Assembly: GCA_046331705.1 (NCBI GenBank)
Contig: JAXLQJ010000006.1
Coordinates: 181,393 to 245,392, forward strand
Direction of reading: 5' to 3'
Length of the DNA stretch: 64,000 nucleotides
Source of the DNA: JADJOY01 sp046331705 [NCBI: bacterium]
GTDB lineage: Bacteria > JADJOY01
The notes under the pieces were generated by a model. That model searched no databases and had not been told where the DNA came from. It was given only the letters and a program-made list of their open reading frames with translations. Shown one piece after another: positions 8,531 through 17,768 of the stretch. How positions within the stretch are numbered: position 1 is the stretch's first letter; every line of letters begins with the position of its first letter. The position numbers and the translations under genes were made by a program.

Positions 8531-10510
8531 ATGGCCGCAGGGAATCGCCCCGAGGACGTCGCCGCCGGCGTCGTACCGGCGTCCTCGACGGTGGGCCACC
8601 TCGGGCTTTCCCGCGGGCGCCGCTACCTCTTCTCGGCCATCGTCGCGCTGCTGCTCGCGGGGCTGGTCGAGCTCGCGTTGCGTCTGCCGGGAGTCGGGTC
8701 GCGCGTGCCGGGCGGCGACGCGAGCCACGGCTTCGCCACCAGCGTCGATCCGTTCGCGAGCGACGGCGAGTGGACCACGCTCAAGCCGGGCTCGCACCGC
8801 ACCTTCAATCCCGTCCGTCTCGAGCGGACCCGCTCGCCGGGCTCGATCCGCATCGTGGTGCTGGGCGGATCGAGCGCCTACGGCTTCCCGTATGGAGACG
8901 CGATCTCGCACCCGCGCTTCCTCGCGCACCGGCTCGAGGCACTCTTTCCCGGACGCACCGTCGAGGTCGCGAACCTCGCGGGGATGTCGTACGGAAGCCA
9001 TCGCATCGGGTCGCTCTTGCGCTGGGTGCTTAGGCTGGATCCCGATCTCGTCGTCCTCGACACCGGCCACAACGAGTTCGTCGAGCGTGCGGCGTATCAG
9101 CGTGCGCTCGGCGGTACGGCGTCACTCGGCGAGCTCAGGCTGCGACTGGCGTCGAGCCGGCTCTACGGGCTGCTCAGCAACGGGATGGCCGGGCTGCGCG
9201 AGCGTATCGCTCCGCCGACGCCGGAGGGCGGAGTGTTCGGGCTGGACGTGGCGCGCGACGAGGCACGCCTCTTCACACTCGAGGAGAAGGAGCGGGTCGC
9301 GCGGCGCTTCCAGGATCGCGTGCGACGCATGGTCGCGCAGTGTCGCCAGGCGGACACGCCGATGCTGCTGCTCACCGCGCCGTCGAACCTGCGCGACTGG
9401 AAGCCGGAGACCCTCGCTTTCGTCTATCCCCTGCCGCTCGATCGCCAGCACGAGTTCCTGGGCCACCTCGCGCGCGGCATACGGGCGCTCGACTCGCTGC
9501 GCCCCGAGGAGGCGCTCGCCGAGCTCGACGCGGCCATGGCCATCGACGACCGCCACGCGCTGACCGCCTTCGAGCGGGCGCGCGCGCTCGAGGCGCTCGG
9601 GCGGGACGAGGATGCGGCGGCGTACCGGCGCGCGCGCGATCTCGATCCCGTGCCGATCCGCGCGCTCACGGCGATGAACGACGGCATCCGCGAGATCGCG
9701 TCCGACACGCATACCCCGCTGGCGGACGTGGAGGCCGCGTTCGCCGATGCTTCGATGCGCCACGTGCCCGGCCACGATCTCTTCGTCGACTACTGCCATC
9801 CCAACGATCGCGGGCATCAGCTCACCGCCGACGTCGTGGCGCGAGCCATCGTCGATGCGCGGCTCTTGCCCGATCTGCCGCCCGACTCCGTGGCGCGGCT
9901 CGCGGCTTACCAGCCGCACGACGAGACCGCGCCCCCGCTCGAGCAGCTTTCCGCACCGGTCCTGTGGTGGCTCGGCACGGCGGCGCTTCGCCAGGGGCAC
10001 ACCGACGAGGCGCGCGCGCGCTTCGAGCTGGGATTGAGCCGAGATCCGAACGACCGGCACGTGCTTCGCGCGCTCACGCAGCTCTACCAGTCGCGCGGCG
10101 AGCCGGAGCGCGCGCAACCGCTGGCGGAGCGCCTCGCAGCGCTGCCCAACGCGACGATGGACGATCAGGTGGTCGTCGCCGCCCTGGATCTGGCGCTGGG
10201 CCGGCTCGACGAGAGCCGCCAGCGGCTGAGCGAGCTCAGCCGCACCGCGCCGCCCAACGCCAACGTCGAGCGGATGCTCGCCCAAGTCGAGCTCAAGGCG
10301 GGCAACGGTGCGCGCGCCCGCGAGCATTTCGAGGCATCGTTGCGAATTCGGCCGGCGGACTATCGCGTCCGCAAGGAGCTCGCCGATGCGTGCCGCGCGC
10401 AAGGCGACCGCGCGTGCGCGGTGCGCGCCTACCGCGAGGTGCTCGCCCAGGTGCGCTACATGCCCTCGGTGGTGCAAGCCCTCGAGGAGATGGGCGAATC
10501 GGCGGGCTGA
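8531..10510 (+). CDS. Membrane-anchored SGNH-hydrolase-like protein with TPR repeats
   Basis: 659 residues. One N-terminal membrane helix (about 33-50) precedes an SGNH/GDSL-like domain: nucleophile motif LGGSSAYG (Ser114/Ser115), GHN at 179-181 and the D-x-x-H pair Asp420/His423 in DYCHPNDRGH. A TPR-like stretch (about 315-375) interrupts the domain, and at least four more TPR-like helical pairs follow to the C-terminus. The family removes or transfers acyl groups on envelope glycans or lipids; here the target is unknown. The ATG at 8531 has GGAG just upstream; an upstream in-frame GTG at 8426 would only add low-complexity sequence. It faces the same way as the radical SAM/YfhO operon. Confidence 0.8.
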   Translation: MAAGNRPEDVAAGVVPASSTVGHLGLSRGRRYLFSAIVALLLAGLVELALRLPGVGSRVPGGDASHGFATSVDPFASDGEWTTLKPGSHRTFNPVRLERTRSPGSIRIVVLGGSSAYGFPYGDAISHPRFLAHRLEALFPGRTVEVANLAGMSYGSHRIGSLLRWVLRLDPDLVVLDTGHNEFVERAAYQRALGGTASLGELRLRLASSRLYGLLSNGMAGLRERIAPPTPEGGVFGLDVARDEARLFTLEEKERVARRFQDRVRRMVAQCRQADTPMLLLTAPSNLRDWKPETLAFVYPLPLDRQHEFLGHLARGIRALDSLRPEEALAELDAAMAIDDRHALTAFERARALEALGRDEDAAAYRRARDLDPVPIRALTAMNDGIREIASDTHTPLADVEAAFADASMRHVPGHDLFVDYCHPNDRGHQLTADVVARAIVDARLLPDLPPDSVARLAAYQPHDETAPPLEQLSAPVLWWLGTAALRQGHTDEARARFELGLSRDPNDRHVLRALTQLYQSRGEPERAQPLAERLAALPNATMDDQVVVAALDLALGRLDESRQRLSELSRTAPPNANVERMLAQVELKAGNGARAREHFEASLRIRPADYRVRKELADACRAQGDRACAVRAYREVLAQVRYMPSVVQALEEMGESAG

Positions 10511-10619
10511 TCCCGCGCGCCTTCGATTGGTGGGGTTTTCCCGTGCGTGGTAGCTTCGCCGCAGACGCGTCGCGCGGCGCGCGCCGAACCCTCCTTCGCG
10601 ACTCGCGCTTGCCCGGTCC

Positions 10620-12083
10620 GTGACCCGACCGATCCATCTGGTCTCGTTCGCCGCCTCCGACGGCGCCTACATGCCGAGCGGCACGTGGGAGTACCGCATG
10701 AAGCGGCTCCCGCACCTCGGATTGCTGTCGCTGGCGGCGGTGCTCAAGCGCGCGGGACGGCCGTATCGCGTCCTCGATCAGAGCGTCCACGGATTCGACG
10801 TGGCAGGCTTCGTGCGCGCCGTGCGCGAAGCGCGTCCGCTCTTCGTCGGCGTCTACTCCACCGTCACGCAGCGCGCGGTCGTGTGCGAGGCACTGCGGGC
10901 GCTGACGCGTCAGGTCCCCGAGGTGCCGGTGGTGGTCGGCGGGCCTGACCGCTGTCGCGCGGACCTCTATCTCGGCGCGGGTGCCGCCGCCGTGGCGGCG
11001 GGCGAGGGCGAGGAGACGATCCTGGATCTGGCGCGCGCCTTCGAGTCGAGCGCGAGCCTGGATTCGGTCGCGGGGCTCTTGCTGCCCGGCGAGCGCGGAC
11101 CGGTCGCCACCGCCGAGCGCGGACCCATCGCGGACCTCGACGCCTTGCCGTTCGCGGATCGGGACGCGCTGCCGATCGACGCGTACCACGACCATCACGT
11201 CATCGGCATGCGCTTGCCGTACGCGACCACCATGGCTTCCAGGGGTTGCCCGTACCGCTGTTCGTTCTGCGATTCGCCGGCGATCTGGGGCAACCGCGTG
11301 CGCTATCGCTCGCCGGCGAACGTGCTCGCCGAGCTCGAGGACCTTCGCGATCGCTACGGCGTCCGTTACGTCGGCTTCAAGGACGATCAGTTCGCGGTGA
11401 ACCCCGACTGGGAAGAGCGCTTCCTCACGACCTTCGCCGAGCGGCGCCTGGGCCTCGCGTGGTCGTGCCTGGTCCACCCGTACAACTTCCGTCGACGTCG
11501 CGACGAGAAGCTCAGGCGGTTTCGCGACGCCGGCTGCGATCTGCTGAGCTTCGGGCTCCAGGCGGTGGATCCCCAGGTGCTGCGCGCGATTCACCGCAGC
11601 GCCGAGGAGCCGGCCGAGCTGGCCGAGAACGTGCGCGTCGCGAAGCGCCTCGGCATCACGGTGGCCGTGCATTTCATCTTCGGGCTGCCGGGCGAGAGCA
11701 TCGCGAACATGAACGGCGCCGTGGCGTGGGCGCGGCGCGTTCGTCCGCACTACACGGTCTTCTTCCCGCTCACGGTCCTCGAGGAGTCCGAGCTCGGCCA
11801 GACGCTCGGCGAGCGCCCACCCTCGGAGCTTCCCGGGGAGCTCATCGACGCGCACGTGAACAAGGCCTACCGCAGCGTCTACGCGTCGCCCGCCTTGCTC
11901 GCGCAGAACCTGGCGCACGCGCTGCGCAAGAATCCCCGCTGGCTCGCGATCGCGCTGGCGCAGCTCGGCTACATCTTGCGCTCGACGATCCTGAATCGGG
12001 TTCGCTACCGGGTGGCGCGCACCGGCGCTCCGGCGAGCGCCATCCGGCGGCCGACCCCGGCTTACCTCGCGCCCTACGGTTGA
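10620..12083 (+). CDS. Cobalamin-binding-type (class B) radical SAM protein
   Basis: 487 residues. The N-terminal domain (about 1-140) has the Rossmann-like plan of B12-binding radical SAM proteins (HLGLLSLAAVLKRAGRPYRV, then VVVGGPD). The iron-sulfur motif RGCPYRCSFC has Cys210, Cys214 and Cys217. Later strands LLSFGLQAVDP and VHFIFGLPGES are typical of the barrel. Characterised members methylate unactivated carbons or remodel rings in lipids, pigments and antibiotics; the substrate here is unknown. The GTG start is the only one that keeps the first strand. The stop overlaps a TTG start of the next gene (TTGA). Confidence 0.88.
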   Translation: MTRPIHLVSFAASDGAYMPSGTWEYRMKRLPHLGLLSLAAVLKRAGRPYRVLDQSVHGFDVAGFVRAVREARPLFVGVYSTVTQRAVVCEALRALTRQVPEVPVVVGGPDRCRADLYLGAGAAAVAAGEGEETILDLARAFESSASLDSVAGLLLPGERGPVATAERGPIADLDALPFADRDALPIDAYHDHHVIGMRLPYATTMASRGCPYRCSFCDSPAIWGNRVRYRSPANVLAELEDLRDRYGVRYVGFKDDQFAVNPDWEERFLTTFAERRLGLAWSCLVHPYNFRRRRDEKLRRFRDAGCDLLSFGLQAVDPQVLRAIHRSAEEPAELAENVRVAKRLGITVAVHFIFGLPGESIANMNGAVAWARRVRPHYTVFFPLTVLEESELGQTLGERPPSELPGELIDAHVNKAYRSVYASPALLAQNLAHALRKNPRWLAIALAQLGYILRSTILNRVRYRVARTGAPASAIRRPTPAYLAPYG

Positions 12084-14419
12084 AGCCTCGGGTCCACCTC
12101 GTACCGACGACCGAGCGCGGTCGCGAGTGGCTCGCGATCGGCCTTCTGGTGATGGCGGTGGCGTGGCCGTTCGCGCGCGCGCCGCGCGCAGGATTCGGCG
12201 ACGACGATCTCGAGTACGCCGTGCCGTTCGCGCACTTCGTGCTCGGCGAGCTCGCCGAAGGGCGCTGGCCGACGTGGAACCCGGCCACCGATGGCGGGCT
12301 GCCGCTGCTCGCGCAGCAGCCCTGGATGGGGCCGATCTATCCGGGGCTCGCGCTGTTCGCGTGCCTCGACGACGGCTGGGCGCTCGCAGCCGGCTACGCG
12401 CTGCACGCCGCGCTCTACGCGCTCGGGATCTTCCTGCTGCTTCGGCGGGTGGGCTTCGGACGCGCGAGCGCCTGGCTCGCCGGCGCGGTGCTGGGGCTCT
12501 CGAGCGACGTCGCGGTGGCGTGGAACCGCGGCTATCTCCACCATCTGGTGTCGGTGAGCTGGATCGCGTGGCCCATCCTCGCATTCGAGGCGGGCCGGCT
12601 CGGCGAGCGGCCGCGGCGTTGCGCGGCCTTGGGCGCGGGGGCGCTCGGGCTCGCGTTCCTCGGTGGGCACACGGTGAGCGCGCTCCAGAGCGCGCTCGCG
12701 CTCGCGATCTGGTGCGCCACGTCCGTGCTGCAGGACTTGCTCGGCGCGCTTCGCGGCGCGCATGGCGACGACGCGGGGGTGCGCGCCCGCGCGGTGCGAT
12801 CGTTCGGCATCGCCGTGGTGATCGCCGTGGGCGCGCTCGGCCTCGCGAGCGTCCAGCTCGTGCCGCTGCGCGAGGTGGCGCGCGCGGGCACGCTGCCCGA
12901 GCAACGCGCCTGGAAGCCGTGGGATCTCGAGATGGCGAGCCCGTGGCGCAAGGCGGGCTATTTCCTGCCGGGGTGGGAAACGGGGCGGAAAGGGCGGGAC
13001 TTCGTCGGGCTCACGCCGTGGATGCTGGCGGCGGTAGGTGTCGCGGCCCGCGCACGACGGCCGCGCGCGGGATCCGGGGCGCTCGGTGCACCTCAGGCGG
13101 GCGCGGCGGCGGCGAGCGCGTGGGACGCGCGGCGCTCCTGGGCACCGCTGGTCACGGCGACGGCGTTCACGCTGCTCTCGATCGGGCCGCACGGGCCCTT
13201 CTTCCGCTGGGCATCGACCCTGGTGCCGCCGCTGGGAGTGATCTCGTACCCGTATTTTTTCGCGCCGGGCATCCACCTGGGCGTCGCATGGCTCGCCGCG
13301 TGGGGGCTCGACGCGCTACGTGGCGGGGCCGGGCGGTGGATGTCGGTGGCGTGGGGGGGCGGCGTCGTCGTCGCGGCGGCGTGCGTCGGCGTGGCGCGCG
13401 AGCGAATCGGCGCCGATCCGCTCGATCAGCATGGATTGGTCGCGAGCGTGCCCCACGCCCTCCCGGTGGTGGTCGCCGTCGGGCTCGCGATCGCGTTGGT
13501 CGCGTTTCGACGCCTCTCGGCCGCGCGTGGCGCGTGGTTGCTGGTGGCGCTCGCGCTCGGGGAGATCGTCGGCTACGGGATCCGGGCGCGCGCCGACAAG
13601 CCCCGCTACCAGAGCGCAGCGTATTTCCGGACCCGCGATCCACTGGTGCGCGCGCTCGCGGAATCGAGATCGCTGGGCCGCATCTGGCACGTCGAGCGCA
13701 CGCGTCCCGTCGCCGAGCGATTGCTGCGAAGGAACGGCGGATTGCTCCTCGGCTACGAGGAGATCAACCGCTCGTCGCGCGTCGGATCGCGACGGTATGC
13801 GGAGTGGACCGAGCCGCTGGGCGCCGACCTCGAATGGGAAACCGCTCTCGACGCCAGCGATCGAGCCGAGCGCGACCCCGCGCAGGCGCGCGCTCTGCTC
13901 ATCGACGACCGGCGACTCGCGATTCTCGATGGCCTCGCCGTGGATCGAATCGTCACGGATCTCGACCTCGGCGGTGTCGGCGCCAGCTCGTTCGCGCGCA
14001 CCGTCTCGGACGCGACGGGGCGCGTGCACCTCTACGAGCGGGTCGCTGGCGCGACCCAGCGCGCACGGCTCGCCGGCGCGACGGACGGGAGCGCGTCGCT
14101 CGTGTTGCGCGAGCAGCGCCCCGGACGCACGTCGCTGGCGGTCACGAGCGAGCGCGGTGTGACCGTGTCGCTCGCCGAGAATCCCTTCGCGGGCTGGGCC
14201 GCGACGTTCGCCGATTCCACGGGAGTGCGGCGCCGCCTCTCCGTGCGCGCGGGCGCCGGCGCGGCGCCGGCGATCGAGCTCGACGTTCCCGCGGGTCACC
14301 ACGAGCTCGAGGTCGCGTATTCTCCGTCGCTGCTGCCCGCGCTGCTCTCCGCGCTCACGGCGCTGGTGCTCGTGGTCTGCGTCGTCCGGCGCGAGCGCGG
14401 CTCGGGTCCCTGGGCATGA
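12080..14419 (+). CDS. YfhO-like polytopic membrane protein (GT-C type)
   Basis: 779 residues from a TTG overlapping the previous stop (TTGA). About a dozen hydrophobic helices are followed by a soluble C-terminal beta-rich domain (about 520-750) and a last helix. The first periplasmic loop carries FGDDDLEYAVPFAHFVLGE and then WNPATDGGLPLL, the acidic loop seen in YfhO/GT-C glycosyltransferases that use lipid-linked sugars. It is a close tandem paralogue of the next gene (same LEYAVP, WMGP-YP and VVVERTRP-like segments). A role in glycosylating an envelope lipid or polymer is inferred from family and context. Confidence 0.75.
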   Translation: MKPRVHLVPTTERGREWLAIGLLVMAVAWPFARAPRAGFGDDDLEYAVPFAHFVLGELAEGRWPTWNPATDGGLPLLAQQPWMGPIYPGLALFACLDDGWALAAGYALHAALYALGIFLLLRRVGFGRASAWLAGAVLGLSSDVAVAWNRGYLHHLVSVSWIAWPILAFEAGRLGERPRRCAALGAGALGLAFLGGHTVSALQSALALAIWCATSVLQDLLGALRGAHGDDAGVRARAVRSFGIAVVIAVGALGLASVQLVPLREVARAGTLPEQRAWKPWDLEMASPWRKAGYFLPGWETGRKGRDFVGLTPWMLAAVGVAARARRPRAGSGALGAPQAGAAAASAWDARRSWAPLVTATAFTLLSIGPHGPFFRWASTLVPPLGVISYPYFFAPGIHLGVAWLAAWGLDALRGGAGRWMSVAWGGGVVVAAACVGVARERIGADPLDQHGLVASVPHALPVVVAVGLAIALVAFRRLSAARGAWLLVALALGEIVGYGIRARADKPRYQSAAYFRTRDPLVRALAESRSLGRIWHVERTRPVAERLLRRNGGLLLGYEEINRSSRVGSRRYAEWTEPLGADLEWETALDASDRAERDPAQARALLIDDRRLAILDGLAVDRIVTDLDLGGVGASSFARTVSDATGRVHLYERVAGATQRARLAGATDGSASLVLREQRPGRTSLAVTSERGVTVSLAENPFAGWAATFADSTGVRRRLSVRAGAGAAPAIELDVPAGHHELEVAYSPSLLPALLSALTALVLVVCVVRRERGSGPWA

Positions 14420-16779
14420 CGCGATCGCCGGGCGATCGGTGGCGCCGATTCGCGGGCGCGGACGGACCCGTCGGCGCGGCGATCGTGGTCGCGACGCTCG
14501 CGCTTCACCCCCAGCTCGTCCGCGGGACGCCGTGGACGTTCGGGCACGACTGCCTGGAGTACGCGGTGCCGCACGCGCTTCACTTCTTCCGGGAGCTCGC
14601 GGCTGGACGGCTGGCGCTCTGGAACCCGTTCCACGACGGCGGCGCGCCGTTCCTCGCCCAGCCGCCGTGGATGGGGCCGTTCTATCCGGCGGTGGCGCTC
14701 TTCGCGCTGCCGATGGGACGTGCGCTCGACGTCGGTTTCCTGCTGCACCTCGCGTCGTTCGCGCTCGGTGCGTTCGTGCTGGGGCGCACGCGTGGCCTCG
14801 GTCGCGTGCCCGCGACGTTCGCCGCGATCGCGCTCGGGGCGGGCACACCGCTCTCCGATCTGGCGCGCCTCGGCTACCTGCCCGAGGCGGTCGCGCTCTC
14901 GTATCTCCCCTGGATCCTCGCGTGTCTCGACCGCGGCACGCGTGAGGTCTCGTCTCGGCGCGAGGCGATCCTCGGCGCTGGGCTCTGCCTGGGGCTGATG
15001 CATCTCGGCGGTCATCTGGTGGCGTCCGGAGTGGTGCTCTTCGGTGCCACGTTCTACGCGCTGGCGCTGGGGTATTCGCTCGGCGCGCGTCGCGGTCTGG
15101 CGCGAGCGCTCGGGCTCTTGGCCGCCAGCGAGGCGCTGGGTTTCGCGATCGCCGCCATCACGCTCGTCCCGCTGCTCGCGAGCGGTCTCGAGAGCAGCCT
15201 GAGCGAGGGCCGCGACATCAGCGGCGAGTACGTTTACCTGCAGACGATCTGGCGACTGGGCAGCGTGCTCTTCGCCGACTTCGATCCGAGCGGCAAGGGT
15301 CACGTCTTCATCGGAGTGGTGTTGCTGCCGTTCGTGGCGCTCGCGGGCTGGCGCAGCGCGCACACGGGTCGCGGCAACGCGGAGCTCTGGACCTTGCTCA
15401 TCGGCGCGGTCGTGCTGTCGCTCGGCGACGCGACGCCGGTCTGGCGCGGGCTGCGCGCCCTCGCCGCTCCGTTCCGGATCTTCTCGTACTTCTACTTCTT
15501 CTGCGTGCCGGCCACGCTCGCGCTCGCGTTGCTCGCCGCCCATGGCCTGGACGCGGCGCTGCGGGCGCGAACGCGGCAGCGCGGCGACCGCTTGCCGATC
15601 GGCGCCGTCGTGGTGCTGGCCTTCACCGGCTGCCTGGTGCTCGCGGCCGCCGCTCACGGGGAGGCCCGTGAGCTGGTGCGCCCGCGGGTGCTGGCGAGCT
15701 TGCCGTGGACGATCGTGGGGCTCGCGGGTGCGGCCGTGGCCGTGCGCTGGCCGGTCGTGCGTCCGGCCACCGTGGGGATCGTGCTGGCGATCGAGCTGGT
15801 GCATTTCTCGTGGCTGCAGCGGTTGCCGGACGAGCCCGCGTTTTCCGTCGCGCGCTACTTCGACCGCGCCGAGCTCGCGGAGAACCTGCCGCCGCAGGGC
15901 GCGGGGCGCGTGGTGGTGGTCGAGCGCACGCGCCCCGCCCGCGACTGGTCGTTGCGCCGCAACGGCGGCATGGTCCTCGGCTACGAGGACGTGGCGCGCG
16001 ATTCCAAGCTGCCGCTCGCACGCGTCGCACGACTCACCGACCGCCTTGGGAGCCTCGACGTCGACTGGGTGCGGCGGCTCGCCGCGAGCAAGCACGCGGC
16101 GACGGGCGAGCGTGCCCGATTGGTGCTTCGCCCGGACGACGTGGACGTGCGCATCCTGGACGTGCTGGGAGTCACGGCGCTCGTCACGGACCTGCCCGTG
16201 GAAGGGGACGCGTTCCGCATCCCGTTTCGCGCGCTCGCCGCGCGCCGCAGCGGCGACGCGGTGTCACGGATCTGGGAACGTGCGGAGCGTGTCCCGCGCC
16301 ATTTCCTCGCGACGCGGTGGCGGACCGCCGAGTCCGAGGTCGAATCGATCACCGCGACGCTCGACCCATCCGCCGACCCGTTCGCGCTGCCGATCGTGGA
16401 AGGAGCCGCTCCGCGCGAGCCCGGGCCGGGTTCGGACGCGGCGCCGAGCGCGGTGCGCGAAGCCGCGACGCACGTCACACGAGCCTGGGCGCCCGGGCGC
16501 GTCGTGTTCGACACCGCCAGTGCCTCGCCCGCGGTCCTCGTGACGGGTGAGATCGCCGCCCGCGGCTGGCGTGCTTCGGTCGACGGCGCCGTCGTTCGAC
16601 CGGCGATCGCCAACGGGGTGCTGCTCGCCGTGCCCCTGTCCGCGGGGCTGCATCACGTCGAGGTTCGTTATCTTCCCGGTGCGTTCGCGGCCGGGGCCAC
16701 GATCAGCTTGCTCGCGCTCGTCGCGCTCAGCGGGCTGACGCGCGCGGTGCGCCGCGCCGAGGAGCATCGTGAGCGCTGA
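14416..16779 (+). CDS. YfhO-like polytopic membrane protein, tandem paralogue
   Basis: 787 residues, ATGA overlap with the preceding paralogue. Same plan: many membrane helices to about residue 450, acidic loop TFGHDCLEYAVPHALHFF, WNPFHDGGAPFLAQPPW, then a C-terminal soluble domain with RLVLRPDDVDVRILDVLGV and ARGWRASVDG, the latter a segment typical of YfhO C-termini. The duplication suggests two acceptors, or a heterodimer. Gene order B12-radical SAM, YfhO-like, YfhO-like, small Cys4 protein, all with overlapping reading frames, indicates one coupled transcript. Confidence 0.75.
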   Translation: MTRSPGDRWRRFAGADGPVGAAIVVATLALHPQLVRGTPWTFGHDCLEYAVPHALHFFRELAAGRLALWNPFHDGGAPFLAQPPWMGPFYPAVALFALPMGRALDVGFLLHLASFALGAFVLGRTRGLGRVPATFAAIALGAGTPLSDLARLGYLPEAVALSYLPWILACLDRGTREVSSRREAILGAGLCLGLMHLGGHLVASGVVLFGATFYALALGYSLGARRGLARALGLLAASEALGFAIAAITLVPLLASGLESSLSEGRDISGEYVYLQTIWRLGSVLFADFDPSGKGHVFIGVVLLPFVALAGWRSAHTGRGNAELWTLLIGAVVLSLGDATPVWRGLRALAAPFRIFSYFYFFCVPATLALALLAAHGLDAALRARTRQRGDRLPIGAVVVLAFTGCLVLAAAAHGEARELVRPRVLASLPWTIVGLAGAAVAVRWPVVRPATVGIVLAIELVHFSWLQRLPDEPAFSVARYFDRAELAENLPPQGAGRVVVVERTRPARDWSLRRNGGMVLGYEDVARDSKLPLARVARLTDRLGSLDVDWVRRLAASKHAATGERARLVLRPDDVDVRILDVLGVTALVTDLPVEGDAFRIPFRALAARRSGDAVSRIWERAERVPRHFLATRWRTAESEVESITATLDPSADPFALPIVEGAAPREPGPGSDAAPSAVREAATHVTRAWAPGRVVFDTASASPAVLVTGEIAARGWRASVDGAVVRPAIANGVLLAVPLSAGLHHVEVRYLPGAFAAGATISLLALVALSGLTRAVRRAEEHRER

Positions 16780-16966
16780 CGAAGAGGCGAAGAGCCCGCA
16801 GCCGCTGCCGCACCCCCAGAGCCTGTGTCATCGCTGCGCGGCGCCGCCGCGCTACGTCGAGACCAAGACCTCGGTGTTCATCCAATGCCCGATCGCGCCG
16901 ATGAAGTATCCGCCCCAGCCCGTGGGGCGCTGTGATCTTTTTCGCCCCCGCGACGGCAGCGGGTAG
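16769..16966 (+). CDS. Small four-cysteine protein, probable zinc-ribbon-like
   Basis: 65 residues from a GTG that overlaps the preceding gene by 11 nt. Four cysteines lie at positions 20, 23, 40 and 55: LCHRC, then IQCPIAP, then KYPPQPVGRCDLF. The CxxC plus two later Cys and the KYPPQPV segment look like a conserved metal-binding mini-protein seen in other proteobacterial genomes, but I cannot name a family. The spacing of the cysteines and the tight overlap argue that it is real despite its size. Function unknown. Confidence 0.55.
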   Translation: MSADEEAKSPQPLPHPQSLCHRCAAPPRYVETKTSVFIQCPIAPMKYPPQPVGRCDLFRPRDGSG

Positions 16967-17036
16967 CTCTTCCGGTGATTCCTTGCCAGAATCCGCGTCG
17001 GTCGAGCGCTGCGCCGACCTGTCGAGGGGGATCGAC

Positions 17037-17732
17037 GTGAGCCAGGATCGCAGTCGTCGGGCACGCTGCTGGTCGATTTGCACGCTGGTGGCGGCGCTGA
17101 TGGCGCCTTCCGCGTGCTCCTACCAGAACCCGCTCTCGGAGTCCGGCAAGGCGTTCCGCAGCGGCGCGGCGAGCTGGGGAACCTACTCGCTGGCGCAGAC
17201 CTACGCGGCGACGCTGCGCGAGTCGCGGCAGGACTGTTTCATGAGCCTCTTCGACGTGGACGTGATCGCGGGCAAGGCCTACGACGTCGTCGATCCCACC
17301 ACGCGCAACGAGACGCTCAAGCTCATCGAGTCCGTGTACCAGGATCAGCGACGTCAGCTCGCCAGCACGTATCCGGGCGCGGTGGTCTTTCAGAGCGATT
17401 CGGGTGAGGAGCAGGTGGTCTTGCCGCCGGTGCACCGCGCGTTCCGTTCGCCGCTCGAGGAATGCCCCAATCGGCCGGCGCAAGTGGGGCGCACGATTCT
17501 CGAGGGCGACGTCGAGGGAACGCTGCGCATCGAGTTTCCGTATCGCGGCAAGGCGCTCGAGATGCGCGCACGCCTGACCGAGCGAGGTGGCCGGATCATC
17601 TCGATTCCGGTGCTGCGCGACGTCCAGGGCACGGTCTTCGAGGTGCCGGCGCCGCCGCCGGAGGTTCCGCCGCCGCCCGTCACCGCGCCGGTCGCGCCGC
17701 CCTCGTCCGTCGAGGGCCAGCCACTCAAGTAG
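17037..17732 (+). CDS. Lipoprotein of unknown function
   Basis: 231 residues from a GTG with AGGGGG six bases upstream. The signal peptide ends in the lipobox MAPSAC, so the mature protein is lipidated at about Cys22. The globular part has no family I recognise; it includes DVIAGKAYDVVDPTTRN and a segment VEGTLRIEFPYRGK of likely beta structure. The last 30 residues are Pro-rich (PPPEVPPPPVTAPVAPP), a probable spacer across the periplasm or wall. It follows the YfhO/Cys4 operon by 70 bp and converges on the GT-C/HEAT gene. Confidence 0.6.
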   Translation: MSQDRSRRARCWSICTLVAALMAPSACSYQNPLSESGKAFRSGAASWGTYSLAQTYAATLRESRQDCFMSLFDVDVIAGKAYDVVDPTTRNETLKLIESVYQDQRRQLASTYPGAVVFQSDSGEEQVVLPPVHRAFRSPLEECPNRPAQVGRTILEGDVEGTLRIEFPYRGKALEMRARLTERGGRIISIPVLRDVQGTVFEVPAPPPEVPPPPVTAPVAPPSSVEGQPLK

Positions 17733-17768
17733 CGCGCACGATTCCGCCGCTTCCGCGCGCCGGACGGT

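Noticed and set aside
10620-12083. Hopanoid methylase (HpnP) assignment
   Set aside because: Only general class B radical SAM features are visible; no hopanoid genes lie nearby.
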